From contig NW_027478970.1 in NCBI RefSeq assembly GCF_051014685.1, positions 248,001 to 312,000 of the forward strand: a stretch of DNA of 64,000 nucleotides, read 5' to 3'. Under the pieces are notes generated by a model, which was given only the letters and a program-made list of their open reading frames with translations, searched no databases and was not told the origin of the DNA. The DNA comes from Ptiloglossa arizonensis. Taxonomy: Eukaryota; Arthropoda; Insecta; Hymenoptera; Colletidae. Each line of letters begins with the position of its first letter. The first letter of the stretch is position 1. Of this stretch, positions 35,353-49,373 are shown one piece after another. The translations under genes were made by a program, and so were the position numbers.

Positions 35353-37277
35353 CGTTCTAGATATGCTTGTCGAGCACCAGAACTGCGAAAATTTTGTGTT
35401 TCTCAAGTGTTTCTTACCTCCAAACTCCCATATCTCGCGAACGGATTGACCAATCCGCAAAATTTCTGTTGCATCTGAAAGCAGAAACCCGCCCGATTAC
35501 AAAGGTATGCGTACTTTTCCCGTAGGCCGTTCTAGTTATTCGTTTCGAGCATCAGAACTGCGAAAATTTTTAGTTTCTCAAGCGTTTCTTACTTACAAAC
35601 TGCCACATCACGCGAACGGATTGACCAATCCGCAAAATTTCTGTTGCATCTGAAAGTAGAAACTCGCCCGATTACGACGGTATGCGTACGTTTCCCCTAG
35701 GCCGTTCTGGTTATTCGTTTCGAGCATCAGAACTGCGAAAATTTTGAGTTTCTCAAGCGTTTCTTACCTCCAAACTGCCATACCTCGCGAACGGATTGAC
35801 CAATCCGCAAAATTTCTGTTGCATCTGAAAGTAGAAACTCGCCCGATTTCAACAGTGTGAGTACTTTTCCCCTAGTCCGTTCTAGTTATGCTTGTCGAGC
35901 ATCAGAACTGCGAAAATTTTGAGATTCTCAAGCGTTTCTTACCTCCAAACTGCCATATCTCGCGAACGGATTGACCAATCCGCAAAATTTCTGTTGCATC
36001 TGAAAGTAGAATCTCGCCCGATTACAACGGTATGTGTACTCTTCCCCTAGGCTGTTCCAGTTATTCGTTTCGAGCATCAGAACTGCGAAAATTTTGAGTT
36101 TCTCAACCGTTTCTTACATACAAACTGCCACATCTCGCGAACGGATTGACCAGTCCGCAAAATTTCTGTTGCATCTGAAAGTAGAAACTCGCCCGATTAC
36201 AACGGTATGCGTACTTTTCCCCTAGGCCGTTCTGGTTATTCGTTTCGATCATCAGAACTGCGAAAATTTTGAGTTGCTCAAGCGTTTCTTACCTCCAAAC
36301 TGCAATATCTCGCGAAAGGATTGACCAATCCGCAAAATTTCTGTTGCATCTGAAAGTAGAAACTCGCCCGATTACAACGGTATGTGTACTTTTCCCCTAG
36401 GCCGTTCTAGTTATTCGTTTCGAGCATCAGAACTACGAAAATTTTGAGTTTCTCAAGCGTTTCTTACATCCAAACTGCCATATCTCGCGAACGGATTGAC
36501 CAATCCGCAAAATTTCTATTGCACCTGAAAGTAGAAACTCGCCCGATCACAACGGTATGAGTACTTTTCCACTAGCCCGTTCTAGTTATTCGTTTCGAGC
36601 ATCAGAACTGCGAAAATTTTTAGTTTCTCAAGCGTTTCTTACCTCCAAACTGCCATATCTCGCGAACGGATTGAACAATCCGCAAAATTTCTGTTGCATC
36701 TGAAAGTAGAAACTCGCCCGATTACAACGGTATGTGTACTTTTCCCCTAGACCGTTCCAGTTATTCGTTTAGAGCATCAGAACTGCGAAAATTTTGAGTT
36801 TCTCAAGTGCTTCTTACCTCCAAACTCCCATATCTCGCGAACGGATTGACCAATCCGCAAAAGTTCTGTTGCACCTGAAAGCAGAAACTCGCCCGACTAC
36901 AACGGTATGCGTACTTTTCCCCTAGGCCGTTCTAGTTATTCGTTTCGAGCATCAGAACAGCGAAAATTTTGAGTTTCTCAAGCGTTTCTTACCTCCAAAC
37001 TGCCATATCTCACGAAAGGATTGACCAATCCGCAAAATTTCTGTTGCATCTGAAAGTAGAAACTCGCCCGATTACAACGGTATGTGTACTTTTCCCCTAG
37101 GCCGTTCTAGTTATTCGTTTCGAGCATCAGAACAGCGAAAATTTTGAGTTTCTCAAGCGTTTCTTACCTCCAAACTGCCATATCTCGCGAACGGATTGAC
37201 CAATCCGCAAAATTTCTGTTGCATCTGAAAGTAGAAACTCGCCCGATCACAACGGTATGAGTACTTTTCCCCTAGGC
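35353..37277 (+). repeat. 11-mer (1925 bp) higher-order repeat, copy 2
   Basis: Tandem copy of 33428-35352. The only difference I noticed is at 36571 (CCACTAGCCC for CCCCTAGCCC). The private GATATGC change and GTACGTTTCC are shared by both copies, so the duplication is recent. Confidence 0.92.
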
Positions 37278-40200
37278 CGTTCTAGTTATTCGTTTCGAGC
37301 ATCAGAACTGTGAAAATTATGAGTTTCTCAACCGTTTCTTACCTCCAAACTGCCATATTTCGCGAACGGATTGACCAACCCGCAAAATTTCTGTTGCATC
37401 TGAAAGTAGAAACTCGCCCGATTACAACGGTATGTGTACTTTTCCCCTAGGCCGTTCTAGTTATTCGTTTCGAGCATCAGAACAGCGAAAATTTTGAGTT
37501 TCTCAAGCGTTTCTTACCTCCAAACTGCCATATCTCGCGAACGGATTGACCAATCCGCAAAATTTCTGTTGCATCTGAAAGTAGAAGCTCGCCCTATTAG
37601 AACGGTATGCGTACTTTTCCCCTAGTCCGTTCTAGTTATGCTTGTCGAGCACCAGAACTGCGAAAATTTTGAGTTGCTCAAGCGTTTCTTACCTCCAAAC
37701 TGCAATATCTCGCGAAAGGATTGACCAATCCGCAAAATTTCTGTTGCATCTGAAAGTAGAATCTCGCCCGATTACAACGGTATGTGTACTCTTCCCCTAG
37801 GCCGTTCCAGTTATTCGTTTCGAGCATCAGAACTGTGAAAATTATGAGTTTCTCAACCGTTTCTTACCTCCAAACTGCCATATTTCGCGAACGGATTGAC
37901 CAACCCGCAAAATTTCTGTTGCATCTGAAAGTAGAATCTCGCCCTATTACAACGGTATGCGTACTTTTCCCCTAGTCGGTTCTAGTTATGCTTGTCGAGC
38001 ACCAGAACTGCGAAAATTTTGAGTTTCTCAAGCGTTTCGTACCTACAAACTGCCATATCTCACGAACGGATTGACCAATCCGCAAAATTTCTGTTGCATC
38101 TGAAAGTAGAAACTCGCCCGATTTCAACAGTATGAGTACTTTTCCCCTAGGCCGTTCTAGTTATGCCTGTCGAGCATCAGAACTGCGAAAATTTTGAGTT
38201 TCTCAAGCGTTTCTTACCTCCAAACTGCCATATCTCGCGAACGGATTGACCAATCCGCAATATTTCTGTTGCATCTGAAAGTAGAAACTCCCCCGATTAC
38301 AACCGTATGTGTACTTTTCCCCTAGGCCGTTCTAGTTATTCGTTTCGAGCATCAGAACTACGAAAATTTTGAGTTTCTCAAGCGTTTCTTACCTCCAAAC
38401 TGCCATATCTCGCGAACGGATTGACCAATCCGCAAAATTTCTATCGCACCTGAAAGTAGAAACTCGCCCGATCACAACGGTATGAGTACTTTTCCCCTAG
38501 CCCGTTCTAGTTATTCGTTTCGAGCATCAGAACTGCGAAAATTTTTAGTTTCTCAAGCGTTTCTTACCTTCAAACTGCCATATCTCGTGAACGGATTGAA
38601 CAATCCGCAAAATTTCTGTTGCATCTGAAAGTAGAAACTCGCCCGATTACAACGGTATGTGTACTTTTCCCCTAGACCGTTCCAGTTATTCGTTTAGAGC
38701 ATCAGAACTGCGAAAATTTTGAGTTTCTCAAGTGCTTCTTACCTCCAAACTCCCATATCTCGCGAACGGATTGACCAATCCGCAAAAGTTCTGTTGCACC
38801 TGAAAGCAGAAACTCGCCCGACTACAACGGTATGCGTACTTTTCCCCTAGGCCGTTCTGGTTATTCGTTTCGAGCATCAGAACAGCGAAAATTTTGAGTT
38901 TCTCAAGCGTTTCTTACCTCCAAACTGCCATATCTCACGAAAGGATTGACCAATCCGCAAAATTTCTGTTGCATCTGAAAGTAGAAACTCGCCCGATTAC
39001 AACGGTATGTGTACTTTTCCCCTAGGCCGTTCTAGTTTTTCGTTTCGAGCATCAGAACAGCGAAAATTTTGAGTTTCTCAAGCGTTTCTTACCTCCAAAC
39101 TGCCATATCTCGCGAACGGATTGACCGATCCGCAAAATTTCTGTTGCATCTGAAAGTAGAAGCTCGCCCTATTAGAACGGTATGCGTACTTTTCCCCTAG
39201 TCCGTTCTAGTTATGCTTGTCGAGCACCAGAACTGCGAAAATTTTGAGTTTCCCAAGCGTTTCGTACCTCCAAACTGCCATATCTCGCGAATGGATTGAC
39301 CAATCCGCAAAATTTCAGTTGCATCTGAAAGTAGAATCTCGCCCGATTACAACGGTATGTGTACTCTTCCCCTAGGCCGTTCCAGTTATTCGTTTCGAGC
39401 ATCAGAACTGCGAAAATTTTGAGTTTCTCAACCGTTTCTTACATACAAACTGCCACATCTCGCGAACGGATTGACCAGTCCGCAAAATTTCTGTTGCATC
39501 TGAAAGTAGAAACTCGCCCGATTACAACGGTATGCGTACTTTTCCCCTAGGCCGTTCTGGTTATTCGTTTCGAGCATCAGAACTGCGAAAATTTTGAGTC
39601 GCTCAAGCGTTTCTTACCTCCAAACTGCAATATCTCGCGAAAGGATTGACCAATCCGCAAAATTTCTGTTGCATCTGAAAGTAGAAACTCGCCCGATTAC
39701 AACGGTATGTGTACTTTTCCCCTAGGCCGTTCTGGTTATTCGTTTCGAGCATCAGAACTGCGAAAATTTTGAATTGCTCAAGCGTTTCTTACCTCCAAAC
39801 TGCAATATCTCGCGAAAGGATTGACCAATCCGCAAAATTTCTGTTGCATCTGAAAGTAGAAACTCGCCCGATTACAACGGTATGTGTACTTTTCCCCTAG
39901 GCCGTTCTAGTTATTCGTTTCGAGCATCAGAACTACGAAAATTTTGAGTTTCTCAAGCGTTTCTTACCTCCAAACTGCCATATCTCGCGAACGGATTGAC
40001 CAATCCGCAAAATTTCTGTTGCATCTGAAAGTAGAAACTCGCCCGATCACAACGGTATGAGTACTTTTCCCCTAGGCCGTTCTAGTTATTCGTTTCGAGC
40101 ATCAGAACTGTGAACATTTTGAGTTTCTCAACCGTTTCTTACCTCCAAACTGCCATATTTCGCGAACGGATTGACCAACCCGCAAAATTTCTGTTGCATC

Positions 40201-43200
40201 TGAAAGTAGAAGCTCGCCCTATTACAACGGTATGCGTACTTTTCCCCTAGGCCGTTCTAGTTATTCGTTTCGAGCATCAGAACAGCGAAAATTTTGAGTT
40301 TCTCAAGCGTTTCTTACCTCCAAACTGCCATATCTCGCGAACGGATTGACCAATCCGCAAAATTTCTGTTGCATCTGAAAGTAGAAGCTCGCCCTATTAG
40401 AACGGTATGCGTACTTTTCCCCTAGTCCGTTCTAGTTATGCTTGTCGAGCACCAGAACTGCGAAAATTTTGAGTTTCTCAAGCGTTTCGTACCTCCAAAC
40501 TGCCATATCTCGCGAACGGATTGACCAATCCGCAAAATTTCTGTTGCATCTGAAAGTAGAAACTCGCCCGATCACAACGGTATGAGTACTTTTCCCCTAG
40601 TCCGTTCTAGTTATGCTTGTCGAGCACCAGAACTGCGAAAATTTTGTGTTTCTCAAGTGTTTCTTACCTCCAAACTCCCATATATCGCGAACGGATTGAC
40701 CAATCCGCAAAATTTCTGTTGCATCTGAAAGCAGAAACCCGCCCGATTACAAAGGTATGCGTACTTTTCCCGTAGGCCGTTCTAGTTATTCGTTTCGAGC
40801 ATCAGAACTGCGAAAATTTTTAGTTTCTCAAGCGTTTCTTACTTACAAACTGCCACATCACGCGAACGGATTGACCAATCCGCAAAATTTCTGTTGCATC
40901 TGAAAGTAGAAACTCGCCCGATTACGACGGTATGCGTACCTTTCCCCTAGGCCGTTCTGGTTATTCGTTTCGTGCATCAGAACTGCGAAAATTTTGAGTT
41001 TCTCAAGCGTTTCTTACCTCCAAACTGCCATATGTCGCGAACGGATTGACCAATCCGCAAAATTTCTGTTGCATCTGAAAGTAGAAACTCGCCCGATTTC
41101 AACAGTGTGAGTACTTTTCCCCTAGTCCGTTCTAGTTATGCTTGTCGAGCATCAGAACTGCGAAAATTTTGAGTTTCTCAACCGTTTCTTACATACAAAC
41201 TGCCACATCTCGCGAACGGATTGACCAGTCCGCAAAATTTCTGTTGCATCTGAAAGTTGAAACTCGCCCGATTACAACGGTATGCGTACTTTTCCCCTAG
41301 GCCGTTCTGGTTATTCGTTTCGAACATCAGAACTGCGAAAATTTTGAGTTGCTCAAGCGTTTCTTACCTCCAAACTGCAATATCTCGCGAAAGGATTGAC
41401 CAATCCGCAAAATTTCTGTTGCATATGAAAGTAGAAACTCGCCCGATTACAACGGTATGTGTACTTTTCCCCTAGGCCGTTCTAGTTATTCGTTTCGAGC
41501 ATCAGAACTACGAAAATTTTGAGTTTCTCAAGCGTTTCTTACCTCCAAACTGCCATATCTCGCGAACGGATTGACCAATCCGCAAAATTTCTATTGCACC
41601 TGAAAGTAGAAACTCGCCCGATCACAACGGTATGAGTACTTTTCCCCTAGCCCGTTCTAGTTATTCGTTTCGAGCATCAGAACTGCGAAAATTTTTAGTT
41701 TCTCAAGCGTTTCTTACCTCCAAACTGCCATATCTCGCGAACGGATTGAACAATCCGCAAAATTTCTGTTGCATCTGAAAGTAGAAACTCGCCCGATTAC
41801 AACGGTATGTGTACTTTTCGCCTAGACCGTTCCAGTTATTCGTTTAGAGCATCAGAACTGCGAAAATTTTGAGTTTCTCAAGTGCTTCTTACCTCCAAAC
41901 TCCCATATCTCGCGAACGGATTGACCAATCCGCAAAAGTTCTGTTGCACCTGAAAGCAGAAACTCGCCCGACTACAACGGTGTGCGTACTTTTCCCCTAG
42001 GCCGTTCTAGTTATTCGTTTCGAGCATCAGAACAGCGAAAATTTTGAGTTTCTCAAGCGTTTCTTACCTCCAAACTGCCATATCTCACGAAAGGATTGAC
42101 CAATCCGCAAAATTTCTGTTGCATCTGAAAGTAGAAACTCGCCCGAATACAACGGTATGTGTACTTTTCCCCTAGGCCGTCCTAGTTATTCGTTTCGAGC
42201 ATCAGAACTGCGAAAATTTTTAGTTTCTCTAGCGTTTCTTACCTCCAAACTGCCATATCTCGCGAACGGATTGAACAATCCGCAAAATTTCTGTTGCATC
42301 TGAAAGTAGAAACTCGCCCGATTACAACGGTATGTGTACTTTTCCCCTAGACCGTTCCAGTTATTCGTTTAGAGCATCAGAACTGCGAAAATTTTTAGTT
42401 TCTCAAGCGTTTCTTACCTCCAAACTGCCATATCTCGCGAACGGATTGAACAATCCGCAAAATTTCTGTTGCATCTGAAAGTAGAAACTCGCCCGATTAC
42501 AACGGTATGTGTACTTTTCCCCTAGACCGTTCCAGTTATTCGTTTAGAGCATCAGAACTGCGAAAATTTTGAGTTTCTCAAGTGCTTCTTACCTCCAAAC
42601 TCCCATATCTCGCGAACGGATTGACCAATCCGCAAAAGTTCTGTTGCATCTGAAAGTAGAAGCTCCCCCTATTACAACGGTATGCGTACTTTTCCCCTAG
42701 TCCGTTCTAGTTATGCTTGTCGAGCACCAGAACTGCGAAAATTTTGAGTTTCTCAAGCGTTTCGTACCTCCAAACTGCCATATCTCGCGAACGGATTGAC
42801 CAATCCGCAAAATTTCTGTTGCATCTGAATGTAGAAACTCGCCCGATTTCAACAGTATGAGTACTTTTCCCCTAGGCCGTTCTAGTTATGCCTGTCGAGC
42901 ATCAGAACTGCGAAAATTTTGAGTTTCTCAAGCGTTTCTTACCTCCAAACTGCCATATCTCGCGAACGGATTGACCAATCCGCAATATTTCTGTTGCATC
43001 TGAAAGTAGAAACTTGCCCGATTACAACCGTATGTGTACTTTTCCCCTAGGCCGTTCTAGTTATTCGTTTCGAGCATCAGAACTACGAAAATTTTGAGTT
43101 TCTCAAGCGTTTCTTACCTCCAAACTGCCATATCTCGCGAACGGATTGACCAATCCGCAAAATTTCTATTGCACCTGAAAGTAGAAACTCGCCCGATCAC

Positions 43201-44297
43201 AACGGTATGAGTACTTTTCCCCTAGCCCGTTCTAGTTATTCGTTTCGAGCATCAGAACAGCGAAAATTTTGAGTTTCTCAAGCGTTTCTTACCTCCAAAC
43301 TGCCATATCTCACGAAAGGATTGACCAATCCGCAAAATTTCTGTTGCATCTGAAAGTAGAAACTCGCCCGATTACAACGGTATGTGTACTTTTCCCCTAG
43401 GCCGTTCTAGTTATTCGTTTCGAGCATCAGAACAGCGAAAATTTTGAGTTTCTCAAGCGTTTCTTACCTCCAAACTGCCATATCTCGCGAACGGATTGAC
43501 CAATCCGCAAAATTTCTATTGCACCTGAAACTAGAAACTCGCCCGATCACAACGGTATGAGTACTTTTCCCCTAGGCCGTTCTAGTTATTCGTTTCGAGC
43601 ATCAGAACAGCGAAAATTTTGAGTTTCTCAAGCGTTTCTTACCTCCAAACTGCCATATCTCACGAAAGGATTGACCAATCCGCAAAATTTCTGTTGCATC
43701 TGAAAGTAGAAACTCGCCCGATTACAACGGTATGTGTACTTTTCCCCTAGGCCGTTCTAGTTATTCGTTTCGAGCATCAGAACTGTGAACATTTTAAATT
43801 ACTCAACCGTTTCTTACCTCCAAACTGCCATATTTCGCGAACGGATTGACCAACCCGCAAAATTTCTGTTGCATCTGAAAGTAGAAGCTCGCCCTATTAC
43901 AACGGTATGCGTACTTTTCCACTAGTCCGTTCTAGTTATGCTTGTCGAGCACCAGAACTGCGAAAATTTTGAGTTTCTCAAGCGTTTCGTACCTCCAAAC
44001 TGCCATATCTCGCGAACGGATTGACCAATCCGCAAAATTTCTGTTGCATCTGAAAGTAGAAACTCGCCCGATTTCAACAGTATGAGTACTTTTCCCCTAG
44101 GCCGTTCTAGTTATGCCTGTCGAGCATCAGAACTGCGAAAATTTTGAGTTTCTCAAGCGTTTCTTACCTCCAAACTGCCATATCTCGCGAACGGATTGAC
44201 CAATCCGCAATATTTCTGTTGCATCTGAAAGTAGAAACTCGCCCGATTACAACGGTATGTGTACTTTTCCCCTAGACCGTTCCAGTTATTCGTTTAG
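37278..44297 (+). repeat. Mosaic B-type stretch
   Basis: Forty monomers with short-range repetition only. The GAAAATTATGAG monomer occurs at 37278 and 37803, three monomers apart. GAGTCGCTC and GAATTGCTC monomers stand next to each other at 39553 and 39728. The TTATGCCTGTCGAGC monomer recurs at 38153, 42878 and 44103, and further right. AACAGCG doublets occur at 43228-43752. No period holds for more than a few units, and no non-satellite sequence is present. Confidence 0.8.
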
Positions 44298-47200
44298 AGC
44301 ATCAGAACTGCGAAAATTTTGAGTTTCTCAAGTGCTTCTTACCTCCAAACTCCCATATCTCGCGAACGGATTGACCAATCCGCAAAAGTTCTGTTGCACC
44401 TGAAAGCAGAAACTCGCCCGACTACAACGGTATGCGTACTTTTCCCCTAGGCCGTTCTAGTTATTCGTTTCGAGCATCAGAACAGCGAAAATTTTGAGTT
44501 TCTCAAGCGTTTCTTACCTCCAAACTGCCATATCTCACGAAAGGATTGACCAATCCGCAAAATTTCTGTTGCATCTGAAAGTAGAAACTCGCCCGATTAC
44601 AACGGTATGTGTACTTTTCCCCTAGGCCGTTCCAGTTATTCGTTTCGAGCATCAGAACAGCGAAAATTTTGAGTTTCTCAAGCGTTTCTTACCTCCAAAC
44701 TGCCATATCTCGCGAACGGATTGACCAATCCGCAAAATTTCTGTTGCATCTGAAAGTAGAAGCTCGCCCTATTACAACGGTATGCGTACTTTTCCCCTAG
44801 TCCGTTCTAGTTATGCTTGTCGAGCACCAGAACTGCGAAAATTTTGAGTTTCTCAAGCGTTTCGTACCTCCAAACTGCCATATCTCGCGAACGGATTGAC
44901 CAATCCGCAAAATTTCTGTTGCATCTGAAAGTAGAAACTCGCCCGATTTCAACAGTATGAGTACTATTCCCCTAGGCCGTTCTAGTTATGCCTGTCGAGC
45001 ATCAGAACTGCGAAAATTTTGAGTTTCTCAAGCGTTTCTTACCTCCAAACTGCCATATCTCGCGAACGGATTGACCAATCCGCAATATTTCTGTTGCATC
45101 TGAAAGTAGAAACTCGCCCGATTACAACCGTATGCGTACTTTTCCCCTTGTCCGTCCTAGTTATGCTTGTCGAGCATCAGAACTGTGAACATTTTGAGTT
45201 TCTCGACCGTTTTTTACCTCCAAACTGCCATATCTCGCGAACGGATTGACCGATCCGCAAAATTTCTGTTGCATCTGAAAGTAGAAACCCGCCCGATTAC
45301 AGCGGTATGTGTACTTTTCCCATAGGCCGCTCCAGTTATTCGTTTCGAGCATCAGAACTGCGAAAATTTTGAGTTTCTCAACCGTTTCTTACCTCCAAAC
45401 TGCCATATCTCGCGAACGGATTGACCGAGCCCCAAAATTTCTGTTGCATCTGAAAGTAGAAACTCGCCCGATTACAGCGGTATGCGTACTTTTTCCCTAG
45501 GCCGTTCTAGTTATTCGTTTCGAGCATCAGAACTGCGAAAATTTTGAGTTTCTCAAGCGTTTCTTACCTCCAAACTCCCATATCTCGCGAACGGATTGAC
45601 CAAACCGCAAAATTCCTGCTGCATCTGAAAGTAGAAATCCGCCCGATTACAAAGGTATGCGTACTCTTCCCCTAGGCCGTTCTAGTTATGCTTGTCGATA
45701 ATCAGAACTGTAAACATTTTGAGTTTCTCAACCGTTTCTTACCTCCAAACTGCCATATTTCGCGAACGGATTGACCAACCCGCAAAATTTCTGTTGCATC
45801 TGAAAGTAGAAACTCGCCCGATTTCAACAGTATGAGTACTTTTCCCCTAGGCCGTTCTAGTTATGCTTGTCGAGCATCAGAACTGCGAAAATTTTGAGTT
45901 TCTCAAGCGTTTCTTACCTCCAAACTGCCATATCTCGCGAACGGATTGACCAATCCGCAATATTTCTGTTGCATCTGAAAGTAGAAACTCGCCCGATTAC
46001 AACCGTATGCGTACTTTTCCCCGAGGCCGTTCTAGTTATGCTTGTCGAGCATCAGAACTGTGAACATTTTGTGTTTCTCGACCGTTTTTTACCTCCAAAC
46101 TTCCATATCTCGCGAACGGATTGACCGATCCGCAAAATTTCTGTTGCATCTGAAAGTAGAAACCCGCCCGATTACAACGGTATGCGTACTTTTTCCCTAG
46201 GCCGTTCTAGTTATTCGTTTCGAGCATCAGAACTGCGAAAATTTTGAGTTTCTCAAGCGTTTCTTACCTCCAAACTCCCATATCTCGCGAACGGATTGAC
46301 CAAACCGCAAAATTCCTGTTGCATCTGAAAGTAGAAATCCGCCCGATTACAACGGTATGCGTACTCTTCCCCTAGGCCGTTCTAGTTATGCTTGTCGATA
46401 ATCAGAACTGTGAACATTTTGAGTTTCTCAACCGTTTCTTACCTCCAAACTGCCATATTTCGCGAACGGATTGACCAACCCGCAAAATTTCTGTTGCATC
46501 TGAAAGTAGAAACTCGCCCGATTTCAACAGTATGAGTACTTTTCCCCTAGGCCGTTCTAGTTATGCTTGTCGAGCATCAGAACTGCGAAAATTTTGAGTT
46601 TCTCAAGCGTTTCTTACCTCCAAACTGCCATATCTCGCGAACGGATTGACCAATCCGCAATATTTCTGTTGCATCTGAAAGTAGAAACTCGCCCGATTAC
46701 AACCGTATGCGTACTTTTCCCCGAGGCCGTTCTAGTTATGCTTGTCGAGCATCAGAACTGCGAAAATTTTGAGTTTCTCAAGCGTTTCTTACCTCCAAAC
46801 TGCCATATCTCGCGAACGGATTGACCAATCCGCAATATTTCTGTTGCATCTGAAAGTAGAAACTCGCCCGATTACAACCGTATGCGTACTTTTCCCCTTG
46901 TCCGTCCTAGTTATGCTTGTCGAGCATCAGAACTGTGAACATTTTGAGTTTCTCGACCGTTTTTTACCTCCAAACTGCCATATCTCGCGAACGGATTGAC
47001 CGATCCGCAAAATTTCTGTTGCATCTGAAAGTAGAAACCCGCCCGATTACAGCGGTATGTGTACTTTTCCCATAGGCCGCTCCAGTTATTCGTTTCGAGC
47101 ATCAGAACTGCGAAAATTTTGAGTTTCTCAAGTGCTTCTTACCTCCAAACTCCCATATCTCGCGAACGGATTGACCAATCCGCAAAAGTTCTGTTGCACC

Positions 47201-48229
47201 TGAAAGCAGAAACTCGCCCGACTACAACGGTGTGCGTACTTTTCCCCTAGGCCGTTCTAGTTATTCGTTTCGAGCATCAGAACAGCGAAAATTTTGAGTT
47301 TCTCAAGCGTTTCTTACCTCCAAACTGCCATATCTCACGAAAGGATTGACCAATCCGCAAAATTTCTGTTGCATCTGAAAGTAGAAACTCGCCCGATTAC
47401 AACGGTATGTGTACTTTTCCCCTAGGCCGTACTAGTTATTCGTTTCGAGCATCAGAACAGCGAAAATTTTGAGTTTCTCAAGCGTTTCTTACCTCCAAAC
47501 TGCCATATCTCGCGAACGGATTGACCAATCCGTAAAGTTTCTGTTGCATCTGAAAGTAGAAACTCGCAGGATTACAACGGTATGAGTAGGTTTCCACTAG
47601 GCCGTTCTAGTTATTCGTTTCGAGCATCAGAACTGCGAAAATTTCGAGTTTTTCAAGCGTTTCTTACCTCAAAACTGCCATATCTCGCGAACGGATTGAC
47701 CAATCCGCAAAATTTCTGTTGCATCTGAAAGTAGAAACTCGCAGGATTACAACGGTATGAGTAGTTTTCCCCTAGGCCGTTCTAGTTATTCGTTTCGAGC
47801 ATCAGAACTGCGAAAATTTTTAAGTTTTTCAAGCGTTTCTTACCTCAAAACTGCCATATCTCGCGAACGGATTGACCAATCCGCAAAATTTCTGTTGCAT
47901 CTGAAAGTAGAAACTCGCCCGATTACAACGCTATGGGCAGTTTTCCCCTAGGCCGTTCTAGTTATTCGTTTCGAGCATCAGAACTGCGAAAATTTTGAGT
48001 TTCTCAAGCGTTTCTTACCTACAAACTGCCATATCTCGCGAACGGATTGACCTATCCGCAAAATTTCTGTTGCATCTGAAAGTAGAAACTCGCCCGATCA
48101 CAACGGTTTGAGTACTTTTCCCCTAGGCCGTTCTAGTTATTCGTTTCGAGCATCAGAACTGTGAACATTTTGAGTTTCTCAACCGTTTCTTACCTCCAAA
48201 CTGCCATATTTCGCGAACGGATTGACCAA
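44298..48229 (+). repeat. 22-monomer duplicated segment, copy 1
   Basis: Pairs with 49374-53130. The offset is 5076 up to about 45.4 kb and 4901 after about 45.6 kb, so this copy holds one monomer more, at 45328-45502 (CCGAGCCCCAAAA). Landmarks are CTTGTCCGTCC, CTCGACCGTTTTTTACC, CATAGGCCGCTCC, TGTCGATAATCAG and CCCCGAGGCC. Differences include 47526 (CGTAAAG against CGTAAAA) and TTTCGAG against TTTTGAG near 47644. Confidence 0.88.
47778..47953 (+). repeat. 176-bp monomer (TTTTTAAGTTTTTC), copy 2
   Basis: Same one-base gain as at 31852, in the same neighbourhood of GCAGGATT monomers. Confidence 0.9.
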
Positions 48230-49373
48230 TCCGCAAAATTTCTGTTGCATCTGAAAGTAGAATCTCGCCCGATTACAACGGTATGTGTACTCTTCCCCTA
48301 GGCCGTTCCAGTTATTCGTTTCGAGCATCAGATCTGCGAAAATTTTGAGTTTCTCAACCGTTTCTTACATACAAACTGTCATATCTCGCGAACGGATTGA
48401 CCAGTCCGCAAAATTTCTGTTGCATCTGAAAGTAGAAACTCGCCCGATTACAACGGTATGGGTACTTTTCCCCTAGGCCGTTCTGGTTATTCGTTTCGAG
48501 CATCAGAACTGCGAAAATTTTGAGTTGCTCAAGCGTTTCTTACCTCCAAACTGCAATATCTCGCGAAAGGATTGACCAATCCGCAAAATTTCTGTTGCAT
48601 CTGAAAGTAGAAACTCGCCCGATTACAACGGTATGTGTACTTTTCCCCTAGGCCGTTCTAGTTATTCGTTTCGAGCATCAGAACTACGAAAATTTTGAGT
48701 TTCTCAAGCGTTTCTTACCTCCAAACTGCCATATCTCGCGAACGGATTGACCAACCCGCAAAATTTCTGTTGCATCTGAAAGTAGAAGCTCGCCCTATTA
48801 CAACGGTATGCGTACTTTTCCCCTAGTCCGTTCTAGTTATGCTTGTCGAGCACCAGAACTGCGAAAATTTTGAGTTTCTCAAGCGTTTCGTACCTCCAAA
48901 CTGCCATATCTCGCGAACGGATTGACCAATCCGCAAAATTTCTGTTGCATCTGAAAGTAGAATCTCGCCCGATTACAACGGTATGTGTACTCTTCCCCTA
49001 GGCCGTTCCAGTTATTCGTTTCGAGCATCAGATCTGCGAAAATTTTGAGTTTCTCAACCGTTTCTTACATACAAACTGTCATATCTCGCGAACGGATTGA
49101 CCAATCCGCAATATTTCTGTTGCATCTGAAAGTAGAAACTCGCCCGATTACAACCGTATGCGTACTTTTCCCCTTGTCCGTCCTAGTTATGCTTGTCGAG
49201 CATCAGAACTGTGAACATTTTGAGTTTCTCGACCGTTTTTTACCTCCAAACTGCCATATCTCGCGAACGGATTGACCGATCCGCAAAATTTCTGTTGCAT
49301 CTGAAAGTAGAAACCCGCCCGATTACAACGGTATGTGTACTTTTCCCATAGGCCGCTCCAGTTATTCGTTTCG
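48230..49373 (+). repeat. Spacer between the two 21-22 monomer copies
   Basis: About six and a half monomers. The monomers at 48304 and 49004 are alike (CATCAGATCTGCG, TTACATAC, TGTCATATC), 700 bp apart, and match 32553. The stretch 48230-48750 corresponds to 32479-33000, with one monomer skipped relative to 31.2-32.6 kb. Confidence 0.82.
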
